Translations under genes and position numbers: made by a program
The notes under the pieces: model-generated
Seen by the model: the letters and a program-made list of their open reading frames with translations, nothing else
Database searches by the model: none
What the model was told of the DNA's origin: nothing
In this document: piece by piece, positions 52,201-60,718 of the stretch
How positions within the stretch are numbered: position 1 is the first letter of the stretch
Layout of the letters: each line of letters begins with the position of its first letter
Source of the DNA: Streptomyces sp. HUAS MG91
Lineage (GTDB): Bacteria; Actinomycetota; Actinomycetes; Streptomycetales; Streptomycetaceae
DNA: 64,000 bases
Assembly: GCF_040529335.1 (NCBI RefSeq)
Contig: NZ_CP159534.1
Span: 1,612,001-1,676,000 of the forward strand
Direction of reading: 5' to 3'

Positions 52201-52286
52201 AGGGCGGCCGCAAGCCCGATCAGGGCCACGGCGACGACGGATCTGAGGCGTCCAGAACGCCTGAGCGTGCTCGATGCTGATCGCAT
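49203..52286 (-). CDS. Secreted GH31-family alpha-glycosidase with C-terminal NPCBM domain
   Basis: The 1027-residue protein has a signal peptide at residues 1-39 (SVVAVALIGLAAALAGPGQTARA in part). The GH31 core covers about 150-660 with nucleophile Asp366 (VAKLDVAWVGDG) and acid/base Asp417 (WSGDQSGSWDYIRW). A beta-sandwich and an NPCBM-associated NEW3-like domain (about 765-875) follow, then an NPCBM carbohydrate-binding domain (about 885-1025, GKTYDKGIGVHADS). It should release alpha-linked sugars, or alpha-galactose, outside the cell. No ribosome site is evident before ATG 52286. Confidence 0.92.
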   Translation of the reverse strand: MRSASSTLRRSGRLRSVVAVALIGLAAALAGPGQTARAADAPGALGDVTGFHPGKARYTFDAGTAEARVSFVSAESFRIEVAPDGTFTDPAGDDIVLPQGAPPATRWKDRGDRYELSSAEVTLRAYKSPLRFALFRHDGTEVWAENAPISWSADSTTQSLDRGADEQFYGVGMQNGRGNTSLRGQTAKAEVSYDWDDGGHPNSVPFYLSTAGYGVFRNTYAPNTYTFGAPVTAAAAERRFDAYYFAGSGRDSAKDVIGQYTRLTGKPFLPPVYGLEVGDADCYLHNANRGERHTLDALKISRQYVEQDMPLGWMLVNDGYGCGFENLAETAQGLRGDKAQLGLWTEDGIDRIADQVKAGQRVAKLDVAWVGDGYKKALDGCKGAYRGIEDNSDARGFTWAPESWAGAQRCGVQWSGDQSGSWDYIRWQIPTYAGATLSGLAYTTGDVDGIFGGSPKTYVRDLQWKSLLPVTMTMDGWAASDKQPFRQGEPYTTINRKYLKLHESLLPYLYSYAHEATKTGVGAVRPLALEYPDDPKAATDAAKYEFMTGEDFLVAPVYEDSATRDGIYLPKGTWTDYWTGRVYQGPTTIDGYSAPLDTLPLFVKGGAAVPMWPGIRSYTDRDKDSPVAWDVYPQGSSSFDLYEDDGVTRAHRDGAYATQRATVTAPRSGPGDVRVRIGASEGRYDGKQTARPYSFTVHTADAPGRVELDGEKLARAASKSAFDKAASGWFYDPDDRGGVVRVKTGTRSTARAFTLDLRDTAAVGGAAPGAGAAVSAAVHQELGAGVTGTVAVDVTAGDKDATDVTVGVDAPAGWTAADPVTVGRIPAGTTRRVDLAVTPGADVKPGEQALTATARYRAAGQQRSAQGHFAVSVMPEPPAGHAWASDLEWLTSTNGYGPAERDRSNGESGASDGHPLTLAGKTYDKGIGVHADSVVEVYLGGQCTKFTADVGIDDEINGYGEVAFSVEADGKVLWTSPKVTGASATVPADVDVTGARHLRLKVTDTNGSKSGDHGDWAAAAFTCADGS

Positions 52287-52301
52287 GACCGTGTTTTAGC
52301 G

Positions 52302-52443
52302 CAGAAACGAGCACGGCGCTAGAGCGCGAGAAAGCCCCTCCGGTGATTGAGGAGCGGGGCCCGGGGCAGAGCCCCGTGACCTCGACTCCATCGCCCTGGA
52401 GGGGCTTTTCGGAGAAACGAGCAGGTGGGCGGCGCTTAGAGCG
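52302..52443. repeat. Duplicated gene-end sequence around a terminator-like dispersed repeat
   Basis: AGAAACGAGCA occurs at 52303-52313 and again at 52413-52423, each followed shortly by GCGCT(T)AGAGCGCGA, the 3' end of mshC including its stop. Between the copies lie inverted arms AAAGCCCCTCC (52331-52341) and GGAGGGGCTTT (52398-52408) plus CTCCGGTGATTGAGGAGC. That last sequence resembles a repeat I recall as very common at Streptomyces gene ends. The structure probably terminates mshC. Confidence 0.6.
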
Positions 52444-53665
52444 CGACCCCGAGCAGCGCGTCGACGGCACGCGAGACGACGCCCGGCGCTCCCTCGTCGG
52501 AGCCGCCCTCGGCACCCTGCAGCTCGGCCCACCGGTCGACAGCGGCCAGCGCGGCGGGCGCGTCGAGATCGTTCGACAGGGCCGCGCGGATCTCCTCGAC
52601 CAGGCCCTCCGCGGGAGGCCCGTCGGGCCGCGACACGGCGGCCCGCCAGCGGTCGAGCCGGGCCACGGCGTCGGCGAGCACCTGGTCGGTCCACTCCCAG
52701 TCGGAGCGGTAGTGGTGGGCGAGCAGCGCGAGCCGGATGGCGGCCGGGTCGACCCCGTCGCGGCGCAGCTGCGACACGAAGACGAGGTTGCCCTTGGACT
52801 TGGACATCTTCTCGCCGTCGAGCCCGACCATCCCGGCGTGCACGTACGCCTTGGCCATCGGAAACTCGCCGGTCAGCGCCTGGGCGTGCGAGGCGCCCAT
52901 CTCGTGGTGCGGGAAGGCCAGGTCGGAGCCGCCGCCCTGGACGTCGAAGCCCATGCCGAGGTGGTCGAGGGCGATGGCGACGCACTCGATGTGCCAGCCG
53001 GGGCGCCCCTGTCCCAGGGAGCCGCCGTCCCAGCTCGGCTCGCCCTCGCGGGCGGCCATCCAGAGCATCGGGTCGAGCGGGTTCTTCTTGCCCGGGCGCT
53101 CCGGGTCTCCTCCGCGCTCGGCGGAGAGCAGCCGCATCGCGGCGGCGTCCAGGTTCGAGACGGAGCCGAAGTGCGGGTCGGCCTCGACGGAGAAGTAGGT
53201 GTCGCCGTCCAGCTCGTAGGCGGCACCGGCGTCCCGCAGCCGCTCGACGAGCGGCACGATGCCGGGTATCGCCTCGACGGCGCCTATGTAGTGCCGCGGC
53301 GGCAGCATCCGCAGCGCGGTCATGTCCTCGCGGAACAGCGCGGTCTCCTGCTCGGCGAGCCCCGCCCAGTCGACGCCGTCGCGCACGGCCCGCTCGAGCA
53401 GCGGGTCGTCGACGTCCGTCACGTTCTGGACATAGTGCACCTGCCGCTTGGTGTCGAGCCACACGCGCTGCACGAGGTCGAACGCGTTGTAGGTCGCCGC
53501 GTGACCCATGTGGGTCGCGTCGTACGGCGTGATGCCGCAGACGTAGATACGGGCGACGGGACCGGGCTCAAGAGTGACGAGTCCATCGGTCGCGGTGTCG
53601 TGGATCCTCAGGTCGCGGCCCTTGCCAGGCAGGGCGGGGACCTCAGAAGCGGGCCAGGCATGCAT
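52436..53665 (-). CDS. mshC: Mycothiol ligase MshC (cysteine:GlcN-Ins ligase)
   Basis: The 409-residue enzyme is a cysteinyl-tRNA synthetase homologue that joins cysteine to glucosaminyl-inositol in mycothiol synthesis. The class-I motifs are HIGH-like [16 protein letters not shown] and KMSKSKGN ([13 protein letters not shown]). Zinc/cysteine-site residues are in [11 protein letters not shown] and [14 protein letters not shown] with [11 protein letters not shown]. The tRNA-binding tail of CysS is absent, matching MshC. ATG 53665 gives [19 protein letters not shown]. Confidence 0.96.
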   Translation of the reverse strand: MHAWPASEVPALPGKGRDLRIHDTATDGLVTLEPGPVARIYVCGITPYDATHMGHAATYNAFDLVQRVWLDTKRQVHYVQNVTDVDDPLLERAVRDGVDWAGLAEQETALFREDMTALRMLPPRHYIGAVEAIPGIVPLVERLRDAGAAYELDGDTYFSVEADPHFGSVSNLDAAAMRLLSAERGGDPERPGKKNPLDPMLWMAAREGEPSWDGGSLGQGRPGWHIECVAIALDHLGMGFDVQGGGSDLAFPHHEMGASHAQALTGEFPMAKAYVHAGMVGLDGEKMSKSKGNLVFVSQLRRDGVDPAAIRLALLAHHYRSDWEWTDQVLADAVARLDRWRAAVSRPDGPPAEGLVEEIRAALSNDLDAPAALAAVDRWAELQGAEGGSDEGAPGVVSRAVDALLGVAL

Positions 53666-53778
53666 GACATGAGCGTAACCGGACGGTGCTTCCGGATACG
53701 AACCGGACCAGGTCCGATGGCCGACAAGGCCCTCTTGCGCGCCCGAGCCGACGCAGCTAGACGGCTTCTGGGGGCCTG

Positions 53779-54219
53779 CTAATCGGTCAGGGTGGCCCGG
53801 ATGCCGTCCGAGAGGCCGAAGTGGCGTATGCCGTGCAGCAGGTAGGCGCGCAGGGTGCACACGAAGTACGTCCAGCCCTGTGTCTGCCCGACCGCCCGGG
53901 CCGCGCCCTCGATCCCGTCCCCCATCGGCTGCTCCATCACGGTGAGCGCGGTGGCCCCGGCACCGGTCTCGCGCAGTTTGATGGTGACCTGCCCGCCCGG
54001 CCAGCGCCACGAGACGAGCCGATCGGGCTCGATCTCGCCTATCTCGACGTCGAACTCCGCGTCGACATGGGGGAAGCTCCAGGTCACCGTGGTGCCGGGC
54101 ACCATCGGCGCGGAGGTGCGCTCGACGAAGAAGCCCGACAGTCCCTCGACCGTGACGATGGCCTCGAACACGTCCTTCGCCGGGCGGTCGATCCGGTCCT
54201 CGACAATCAGCTTGCTCAT
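53779..54219 (-). CDS. SRPBCC (AHSA1-like) domain protein
   Basis: The 146-residue protein has the AHSA1/START-like fold: [40 protein letters not shown] and [20 protein letters not shown], with a long C-terminal helix ([20 protein letters not shown]). Such proteins bind hydrophobic ligands; the exact role is unknown. ATG 54219 is preferred over 54249 because the motif begins there and GGGAG is near. Confidence 0.87.
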   Translation of the reverse strand: MSKLIVEDRIDRPAKDVFEAIVTVEGLSGFFVERTSAPMVPGTTVTWSFPHVDAEFDVEIGEIEPDRLVSWRWPGGQVTIKLRETGAGATALTVMEQPMGDGIEGAARAVGQTQGWTYFVCTLRAYLLHGIRHFGLSDGIRATLTD

Positions 54220-54271
54220 GCTCCCGAACGTAGCGCGGGCCACTGACAACCGCCCCGGGAGCGGACCGGGC

Positions 54272-55108
54272 TCAGATCGGCGGCCACGGGATGGCGGGCC
54301 ACTCGCCGCTCGGCTCCCGGTGCCGGCCGGACTTCAGCAGCGCGGCCACCCGCTCCCGTACGGCCTCCAGCTCGGCCGGGGTGATCAGCGCGGCCAGCCG
54401 GTCCGCGAGCGGCTCGCCCTCGGCCAGGCGGCCCCGCAGCGCGTCCAGGGCCCCGGTCGCCTCCTCGGTCAGCGGTTCCCCGGCCCAGCCCCACAGCAGC
54501 GTGCGCAGCTTGTCCTCGGTGTTGAAGGTGACGCCGTGGTCGATGCCGTACAGCCGTTCCCCGTCGACGAGCAGGTGGCCGCCCTTGCGGTCGCCGTTGT
54601 TGATCACCGCGTCGAGCACGGAGAGCCGCCGCAGCCGGGCGTCGTCGGCGTGCACGAGCAGCGCGGTGCGGCCCTCGCCGACCTCGGCGAAACCGACGGC
54701 CTTCCAGCCCTCGCCCGGCTCCTCGGCGTCCACGAGCGCCAGCAGCCTGCTGTCCTCGGCCGGCTCCTCGGGGGTGTCGATCCACAGCTGGCACATGCCC
54801 TCGCCGTACGGCCCGTCGCGCAGCACGGTCGGCGGGACCAGGCCCCAGCCGAGCGCCTCGGAGACCTCGAAGGCGGCCACCTCGCGCTGGGCGAGGGTGC
54901 CGTCGGGGAAGTCCCACAGGGGCCGCTCACCGCGGACGGGCTTGTAGACGCAGGCCGCCTCCCGGTCCCCGTGGCTGACCCGGCACAGCAGGACGGCGTT
55001 GGACGCGTCCCTGATCTGCCCCTCGACGTGGAGCTCCCCGCGGGTGAGGAGGTCCAGGGCGTCGCGGCCGGTCACGCGCCGCGCCGGTATCCGTTCTGGC
55101 GCGGACAT
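54272..55108 (-). CDS. Actinobacterial conserved protein with PI3/4-kinase-like fold (TIGR03843-type)
   Basis: The 278-residue protein has features resembling phosphatidylinositol-kinase/HipA-like folds: CVYKPVRGERPLWDFPDGT, LDAVINNGDRKGGHLLVDGE (N and D of a catalytic loop) and LYGIDHGVTFNTEDKLRTLL (metal-binding D). From memory it belongs to a family found beside mshC and DUF3090. The target is not known. ATG 55108 has GGAGGGA upstream and overlaps the DUF3090 gene by 37 nt. Confidence 0.87.
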   Translation of the reverse strand: MSAPERIPARRVTGRDALDLLTRGELHVEGQIRDASNAVLLCRVSHGDREAACVYKPVRGERPLWDFPDGTLAQREVAAFEVSEALGWGLVPPTVLRDGPYGEGMCQLWIDTPEEPAEDSRLLALVDAEEPGEGWKAVGFAEVGEGRTALLVHADDARLRRLSVLDAVINNGDRKGGHLLVDGERLYGIDHGVTFNTEDKLRTLLWGWAGEPLTEEATGALDALRGRLAEGEPLADRLAALITPAELEAVRERVAALLKSGRHREPSGEWPAIPWPPI

Positions 55109-55662
55109 ACGTGTCCCTCCGGGTCGAGCGGCAGACTGCACAGCGGGCACGGCGGACGGCCCGCGTTGACGACCTCCAGGGCGCGCTTGGCGAAGGCGCG
55201 CGCCTGGTTGCCGGTGAGCCGGACGCGGAGCATCGGCGGGCCGTTCTCCTCGTCCTGGAGAAGCCTTTCCTCGGCTTCCGCCAGGTCCTCGTCGGACTCG
55301 GCGTCCATCTCGACGAGGGCCTGCGCCTCGACGATCATGCGCTGTTCGTCGCCGTCCCAGGCCAGTGCCATGGTGCCGACCCGGAACTCCTCCTCGACCG
55401 GGGAGTCGAGCGGGGCCGTGTCGGCGACCTCGGTGGGTGCCACGGCCGGCACCGGAGCGTTTCCGCCGCTGCGCCGCACCACCTCGTCGAGCAGCTCGTC
55501 CATGCGCTCGGCGAGCGCGGCCACCTGGGTCTTCTCCAGCGCCACGCTGGTGACCCGGGTTCCTGCCGAGGCCTGCAGGAAGAAGGTGCGGCGCCCGGGG
55601 AGTCCGACCGTACCGGCCACGAAACGCTCCGGAGGGTCGTAGAGGAACACCTGACGGGACAC
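55072..55662 (-). CDS. DUF3090 family protein
   Basis: The 196-residue protein begins VSRQVFLYDPPERFVAGTV, the diagnostic start of this actinobacterial family, and ends with a small zinc-ribbon-like motif CPLCSLPLDPEGHVCP. The central part is acidic (DAESDEDLAEAEERLLQDEE). Its function is unknown. It is co-encoded with the kinase-like gene and a histidine phosphatase, suggesting a shared process. GTG 55662 follows GGAGACAGGAC. Confidence 0.92.
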   Translation of the reverse strand: MSRQVFLYDPPERFVAGTVGLPGRRTFFLQASAGTRVTSVALEKTQVAALAERMDELLDEVVRRSGGNAPVPAVAPTEVADTAPLDSPVEEEFRVGTMALAWDGDEQRMIVEAQALVEMDAESDEDLAEAEERLLQDEENGPPMLRVRLTGNQARAFAKRALEVVNAGRPPCPLCSLPLDPEGHVCPRQNGYRRGA

Positions 55663-55727
55663 GTCCTGTCTCCATGGTCTGGGGATGGTCTGTGCTTACG
55701 GCTGCTTCACCCTACTGCGGCGGACGA

Positions 55728-56414
55728 TCACGGTGCGCCAGCGCCGCCCCCGACGGGCGCATCGGGCCCCTGAGGCTGCTCGCGCGGGGCGAGCGAGCCG
55801 AAGTCGCCGGTGTCTCCGAGGCGTACGAGAAAGGGGCGCAGGCGGGTGTAACGGATCGCTGTGATGGAACACGGTTCCACAGAGATCCGCTGAAAGAGGT
55901 CGAGATGCAGCCCGAGAGCGTCCGCCACGAGGGACTTGATGATGTCGCCGTGCGAGCACATGACGTACACGGCGTCCGCGCCGTGCTCGCGCTCCACGCG
56001 CGCGTTCCACTCCCGCACCGCCTCCGCCGCCCGGTGCTGCATCTGCCGCATGGACTCGCCGCCGGGGAAGGCGGCGGCGGTCGGGTGCTGCTGGACGACC
56101 TGCATGAGCGGTTCGTCGGCGAGTTCGGCCAGCTTGCGGCCCGACCAGTCGCCGTAGTCGCACTCGCCGATCCGGTCGTCGGTGTGCACGGTGAGTCCGG
56201 GCCGCGCGGCGAGCAGCGGGGCGACGGTCTCCCGGCAGCGCTGGAGCGGGCTGCTGACGATCTCCGCGAGCGGCAGGTCCTTCAGGCGCTCGGGCAGCGT
56301 GGCGGCCTGCGCGCTGCCGCGCTCGTCGAGGGCCACGCCGGGCGTCCACCCGGCGAGCAGACCCGCGGTGTTGGCGGTGGAACGTCCGTGGCGGACGAGG
56401 ATCAGCGTGGGCAT
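55728..56414 (-). CDS. Histidine phosphatase superfamily protein (MSMEG_4193 type)
   Basis: The 228-residue protein has the phosphohistidine motif LILVRHGRSTANTAG, LDERGSAQA, GECDYGDWSG and the second catalytic His in YVMCSHGDIIKSLVAD. It hydrolyses a phosphomonoester, but the substrate is unknown. The C-terminal 40 residues extend beyond the domain. It sits 65 nt upstream of DUF3090 on the same strand, in the conserved mshC-side cluster. Confidence 0.93.
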   Translation of the reverse strand: MPTLILVRHGRSTANTAGLLAGWTPGVALDERGSAQAATLPERLKDLPLAEIVSSPLQRCRETVAPLLAARPGLTVHTDDRIGECDYGDWSGRKLAELADEPLMQVVQQHPTAAAFPGGESMRQMQHRAAEAVREWNARVEREHGADAVYVMCSHGDIIKSLVADALGLHLDLFQRISVEPCSITAIRYTRLRPFLVRLGDTGDFGSLAPREQPQGPDAPVGGGAGAP

Positions 56415-56476
56415 GTCCGCCAGCCTAAACGCACGCGGATGTGCGGTCGGCGAACCCTCTGGGAAGAATGGCCGTC

Positions 56477-57484
56477 ATGATCGTCGACTGTGCCGTCTAC
56501 CGGGAGGGGCGCCGCGTCGAGGGCCCGGAGGATCCTAAGGATCTGTCCGACGCGCTCGAGGCGGCGCGGGCCTCCGACGACGCCTTCATGTGGATCGGGC
56601 TGCACGAGGCCACGGAGGCCGAGTTCGACACGGTGACCGAGGAGTTCGGGCTGCACCCGCTGGCCGTCGAGGACGCCCTGAAGGCGCATCAGCGGCCGAA
56701 GCTGGAGGTCTACGACGACTCGCTGTTCGTGGTCCTCAAGCCGGTCGTGTACGAGCCGGAGAGCGACAAGGTGTCCTCGGGCGAGGTGATGCTGTTCCTG
56801 GGCGACTCGTTCGTGGTGACCGTGCGGCACGGCGAGGGGACGCCCCTGACGACCGTACGGCAGCGTCTGGAGCACGAGCCCGCCTTCCTGCGGCACGGTC
56901 CGACCGCGGTGCTGTACGCGGTCGCGGACGCCACGGTCGACCACTACCTGGACGTCGCGACCGAGTTGCAGACCGACCTGGAGGAGCTGGAGGCCGAGGT
57001 CTTCTCGCCGGACGGCGGCGGCTCCCGGGACACGGCGTCGCGGATCTACGCCTTCAAGCGGCAGATCCTGGAGTTCCGCCGGGCCACCGGCCCGCTGGCG
57101 CTGCCGATGGCCCGGCTCGCGGGGATCGGCCCGTTCCCCACGGCCGTGCCGTTCGTCGCCGAGGACGCGCGGCCGTTCTTCCGTGACGTGCACGACCACC
57201 TCACGAGGGTCAACGAGTCCGTGGACGGCCTGGACCGGCTGGTGACGGACATCCTGTCCGCGCACCTGGCGCAGATGGGCGTGCGGCAGAACGACGACAT
57301 GCGGAAGATCTCGGCGTGGGCGGCGATGGCCGCGGTGCCCACGATGATCGCGGGCATCTACGGCATGAACTTCGACCACATGCCCGAGCTGCACTGGATG
57401 TGGTCGTATCCGGCGGTGATCGTGCTGATGGCCGTCCTGGAGACGGTGCTGTACCGGATGTTCAAGCGGCGCGGCTGGCTGTGA
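56477..57484 (+). CDS. corA: CorA-family magnesium/cobalt transporter
   Basis: The 335-residue channel has a large cytoplasmic N-terminal domain, a long stalk helix and two C-terminal membrane helices with the selectivity motif IYGMNFDHMPEL between them. It admits Mg2+ (or Co2+). ATG 56477 is chosen because GGGAAG lies about 10 nt upstream; an ATG at 56468 is in frame. The ORF is convergent with the ferritin-like gene, 9 nt away. Confidence 0.93.
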   Translation: MIVDCAVYREGRRVEGPEDPKDLSDALEAARASDDAFMWIGLHEATEAEFDTVTEEFGLHPLAVEDALKAHQRPKLEVYDDSLFVVLKPVVYEPESDKVSSGEVMLFLGDSFVVTVRHGEGTPLTTVRQRLEHEPAFLRHGPTAVLYAVADATVDHYLDVATELQTDLEELEAEVFSPDGGGSRDTASRIYAFKRQILEFRRATGPLALPMARLAGIGPFPTAVPFVAEDARPFFRDVHDHLTRVNESVDGLDRLVTDILSAHLAQMGVRQNDDMRKISAWAAMAAVPTMIAGIYGMNFDHMPELHWMWSYPAVIVLMAVLETVLYRMFKRRGWL

Positions 57485-57493
57485 GCGTGCCGC

Positions 57494-58282
57494 TCACGCG
57501 AACTCGACGGAGGTGGTCGCGGGACCGCCGAGGGCGTCGCGCCGCCGCGGCATCGACAGGGAGACCATCCGCCGCCAGCCGCCGAGCCGCTCGTACGCGT
57601 ACACGGCGCGGATACCGGCGGCGAGCACCCCGGCCTTCGGGGCGGACCAGCCGAGAACGCGGCCCATGTGGTCCATGACGGCGAGGCTCACGTCGCGGTA
57701 GACGGCGATCTCGGCGAGGGCACACTCCCGCAGGACGCGCTGGATGGTGCGGCCGTGGCCCGCGTGGGCGAGGCGCAGCAGTTCCTCGTGGCAGTAGGCG
57801 AGGTGGTTGTCCTCGTCGTTGGAGATCATCTTGACCGCGCGGCCGATGTCGGGGTGGCCGGCGAAGTGCTTGCGCAGCAGCTTCATCTGCTCGGAGGCGC
57901 GCTGTTCGGTGACGCGGCTGTGGGCGAGGTACGTGACGATGTCCCGTACGGACAGCGGCTCCTCGCGCTCCAGTCGCTCGTGCGACAGCCCGATGCCGTG
58001 CCGCTCCAGGAGCATCGTGTAGTCGGTCTCGTCCGGGACCGGCACCGGGGTCAGACCGCGCTTCTTCAGCAGGGCGTTGAAGATCCGCCCGTGCTTGTCC
58101 TCGTCGGCGCCGTGCCGGGCGATCTTCGGCGCGAGGGCCCGCTCGCTCTCCGGGACGAGGGCGGCGATCCGGCCGTTCTCCCAGCCGCCCTGCGCCTCGC
58201 CGCCGGCGGCGATGGAGCAGAACAGCCGGAACGAATCGTCGTTGTCGAGAATCTCCTGGAACAGGCTCTTGGCCGACAGCAT
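57494..58282 (-). CDS. Ferritin-like superfamily protein
   Basis: The 262-residue protein is a helical bundle with a di-iron-type pattern: Glu in IAAGGEAQGGWENG, GADEDKHGRIF (ExxH-like), HSRVTEQRASEQM and NDEDNHLAYCHEELL (second ExxH). A C-terminal extension (about 195-262) is family-specific. It may be an oxidase, hydroxylase or iron-binding protein; no partner reveals which. ATG 58282 follows GGAGGTACCCGG. Confidence 0.85.
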   Translation of the reverse strand: MLSAKSLFQEILDNDDSFRLFCSIAAGGEAQGGWENGRIAALVPESERALAPKIARHGADEDKHGRIFNALLKKRGLTPVPVPDETDYTMLLERHGIGLSHERLEREEPLSVRDIVTYLAHSRVTEQRASEQMKLLRKHFAGHPDIGRAVKMISNDEDNHLAYCHEELLRLAHAGHGRTIQRVLRECALAEIAVYRDVSLAVMDHMGRVLGWSAPKAGVLAAGIRAVYAYERLGGWRRMVSLSMPRRRDALGGPATTSVEFA

Positions 58283-58456
58283 CCGGGTACCTCCGTGCCT
58301 CCACGCGCGGTCCGCGGCCCCATGGCTCGCAAAAACCGAGTCAAATGCGGGAGGTGGTGGCAGGCAACAGGAACGACCGACAACTCGGCCGAAAGGAGGA
58401 TCCGTGGCGGGATGGGAGGCGTAACCATGGACCCGCCGGCGCGTTGTGCTCCGTGA

Positions 58457-58498
58457 CGGCCGTGGCGGGGAAGACCCCCCGAGCCCCCACCACGGCCG
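58457..58498 (-). terminator. Terminator after the F420-type oxidoreductase gene
   Basis: A 14-bp stem with one mismatch (58457-58470 with 58485-58498) encloses a 14-base loop, just beyond the oxidoreductase stop. Confidence 0.7.
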
Positions 58499-58525
58499 CG
58501 GAAGACTCCGCCGTCCCGCTGCTGC

Positions 58526-59590
58526 CTACGCCAGTCCGGCGCGCTCCACCGCCTCGACGCCGGCGCGCAGCGAGGCCAGCCGCTCGTCCAGCGTGAAGCC
58601 GGCCGGGGACAGCGTCAGGGTGGTGACACCGGCCTCGGCGTACTGCCGCATCCGGTCCGCGATCCGGTCCACCGAGCCGAGCAGCGTGGTGGAGTCGATG
58701 AGCTTCTGCGGGATGGCCGCGGCGGCGCCGTCCTTGTCGCCGGACAGGTACTTCTCCTGGATCTCGGCGGCCTCCTTCTCGTACCCCATGCGCTGCGCGA
58801 GCTGGTTGTAGAAGTTCTGCTTGGCGCTGCCCATGCCGCCGACGTAGAGCGCGGTGTAGGGACGGAACTGGTCGGCGAGCGCGGAGATGTCCTTGTCCCC
58901 GCTCTCCGGGCCCACGGCGATCGGCACGGTCGGGCAGACGTCGAAGCCCTCCATCGTCCGGCCGGCCTTCTCCCGGCCCGCGCGCAGGTACGAGATCGCG
59001 GTGTCCTCCAGGTGCTCGGCGGACGGGAAGATCAGCAGGGCGCCGTCGGCGATCTCGCCGGTCTGCTCCAGGTTCTTCGGGCCGATCGCGGCGATGTAGA
59101 GCGGGATGTGCTCGCGCTTGGGGTGCACGGTGAGCTTCAGGGACTTGCCCGGCCCGTCCGGCAGCGGCAGGGTCCAGTGCGCGCCCTCGTAGGAGACCCG
59201 CTCGCGGCTCATGGCCTTGCGCATGATGTCGACGTACTCGCGCGTGCGGGCCAGCGGCTTGTCGAACTTCACGCCGTACCAGCCCTCGGAGACCTGCGGC
59301 CCGGAGACGCCGAGGCCGAGCCGGAAGCGGCCGCCGGAGAGCGTGTCCAGGGTCGAGGCGGTCATCGCCGTCATGGTGGGCTGGCGGGCCGGGATCTGCA
59401 TGATGGCCGAGCCGACGTCGATGCGCTCGGTCTGCGCGGCGACGTAGCTGAGCACGGTCACGGTGTCGGAGCCGTACGCCTCGGCCGCCCAGCAGACCGC
59501 GTAGCCGAGCCGGTCGGCCTCCTTGGCGACGGCGAGGTTGTCGGTGTCCATCCCCAGGCCCCAGTACCCGAGATTGATGCCGAGCTTCAT
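58526..59590 (-). CDS. LLM-class F420-dependent oxidoreductase
   Basis: The 354-residue protein has the luciferase-like barrel start MKLGINLGYWGLGMDTDNL, RIDVGSAIMQIPARQPTM, GRFRLGLGVSGPQVSEGWYG and PLYIAAIGPKNLEQTGEIAD. This pattern is typical of F420-dependent mycobacterial-type members, so it likely transfers hydride with F420. The substrate is unknown. ATG 59590 has AAGGGGATG upstream. It is divergent from the aldo/keto reductase. Confidence 0.92.
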   Translation of the reverse strand: MKLGINLGYWGLGMDTDNLAVAKEADRLGYAVCWAAEAYGSDTVTVLSYVAAQTERIDVGSAIMQIPARQPTMTAMTASTLDTLSGGRFRLGLGVSGPQVSEGWYGVKFDKPLARTREYVDIMRKAMSRERVSYEGAHWTLPLPDGPGKSLKLTVHPKREHIPLYIAAIGPKNLEQTGEIADGALLIFPSAEHLEDTAISYLRAGREKAGRTMEGFDVCPTVPIAVGPESGDKDISALADQFRPYTALYVGGMGSAKQNFYNQLAQRMGYEKEAAEIQEKYLSGDKDGAAAAIPQKLIDSTTLLGSVDRIADRMRQYAEAGVTTLTLSPAGFTLDERLASLRAGVEAVERAGLA

Positions 59591-59734
59591 TGACCACATC
59601 CCCTTAACCGCGTGCGGGAACCGTTGGATTACCCATCGGTAACGTCTCTTCCCGGGCACCCTAGCGCGACGGGTGCCACGACAGATATGCGCCGGGCCCC
59701 CCATCCTGACCTTCGGCCAGTACTCTCAGCGCCC

Positions 59735-60718
59735 ATGGAGCAGAGGCATCTCGGCCGTACCGGCCTGCGTGTGTCCCGGATCGGGCTCGGCACCCTGACG
59801 TGGGGCCGTGACACGGACGAGCACGACGCCGCCGACCTGTTGAAGACCTTCTGGGAGGCGGGCGGCTCGCTCGTCGACACGGCCGACGTGTACGGGGACG
59901 GCGAGTCCGAGTATCTGCTCGGCCGCCTCGTCGAGGGCCTGGTCCCCCGCCGCGACCTGGTCATCTCCACCAAGGCGGGCAGTGTGCCCGACCCGGACCG
60001 GCGCTTCGACGGCTCGCGCGGCCATCTGCTCGCCGCGCTCGACGCCTCGCTCGCCCGGCTCGCCACCGACTACGTCGACCTCTGGCAGATTCACGCCTAC
60101 GACACCGACACCCCGCTCGAGGAGACCCTCCAGGCCCTCGACATCGCTGTCAGCAGCGGGCGGGCGCGCTATGCGGGGGTGTCCAACTTCTGCGGGTGGC
60201 AGCTGGCCAAGGCGGGCACCTGGCAGCTCGCGGCGCCGGGCACCCGGACCCGTATCGCCAGTACGCAGATGGAGTACTCGCTGTTGCAGCGCGGCGTGGA
60301 GCGGGAGGTGCTGCCGGCCGCCCTGGACCTGGGCATCGGGCTGCTGCCGTCGTCGCCGCTCGGGCGCGGGGTGCTGACCGGGAAGTACCGGGGCGGCACC
60401 CCGGCGGACTCGCGCGGCGGCTCCGACCACATGGCGCCCTTCGTCGCCCCGTACCTGGACGAGGCCGCGGGGCACATCGTGGACGCGGTCTCCATAGCGG
60501 CGGACGGGCTCGCCGTGACCCCGCTCCAGGTCGCCCTGGCCTGGGTCAGGGACCGGCCAGGCGTGACCGCGCCGATCATCGGCGCGCGCAACGCCCAGCA
60601 GCTCACGGCGGCATTGTCAGTGGAGGCCCTTAGTCTTCCTGACGAGATCTGCCAGGCGCTCGACGACGTGTCGGCGCCCGTGCACCGCTATCCCGATCAG
60701 GACTGGAGCACGTTGTGA
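59735..60718 (+). CDS. Aldo/keto reductase
   Basis: The 327-residue AKR has MEQRHLGRTGLRVSRIGLGT, catalytic Asp/Tyr in DTADVYGDGESE, Lys in ISTKAGSV and His in LWQIHAYDTD. The NADPH site SPLGRGVLTGKYRGG and PIIGARN follow. It reduces a small carbonyl compound or oxidises an alcohol. The ATG at 59735 lacks a ribosome site; TACTCT at 59720-59725 could start a nearly leaderless mRNA. Its stop overlaps the next start by 4 nt. Confidence 0.92.
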   Translation: MEQRHLGRTGLRVSRIGLGTLTWGRDTDEHDAADLLKTFWEAGGSLVDTADVYGDGESEYLLGRLVEGLVPRRDLVISTKAGSVPDPDRRFDGSRGHLLAALDASLARLATDYVDLWQIHAYDTDTPLEETLQALDIAVSSGRARYAGVSNFCGWQLAKAGTWQLAAPGTRTRIASTQMEYSLLQRGVEREVLPAALDLGIGLLPSSPLGRGVLTGKYRGGTPADSRGGSDHMAPFVAPYLDEAAGHIVDAVSIAADGLAVTPLQVALAWVRDRPGVTAPIIGARNAQQLTAALSVEALSLPDEICQALDDVSAPVHRYPDQDWSTL

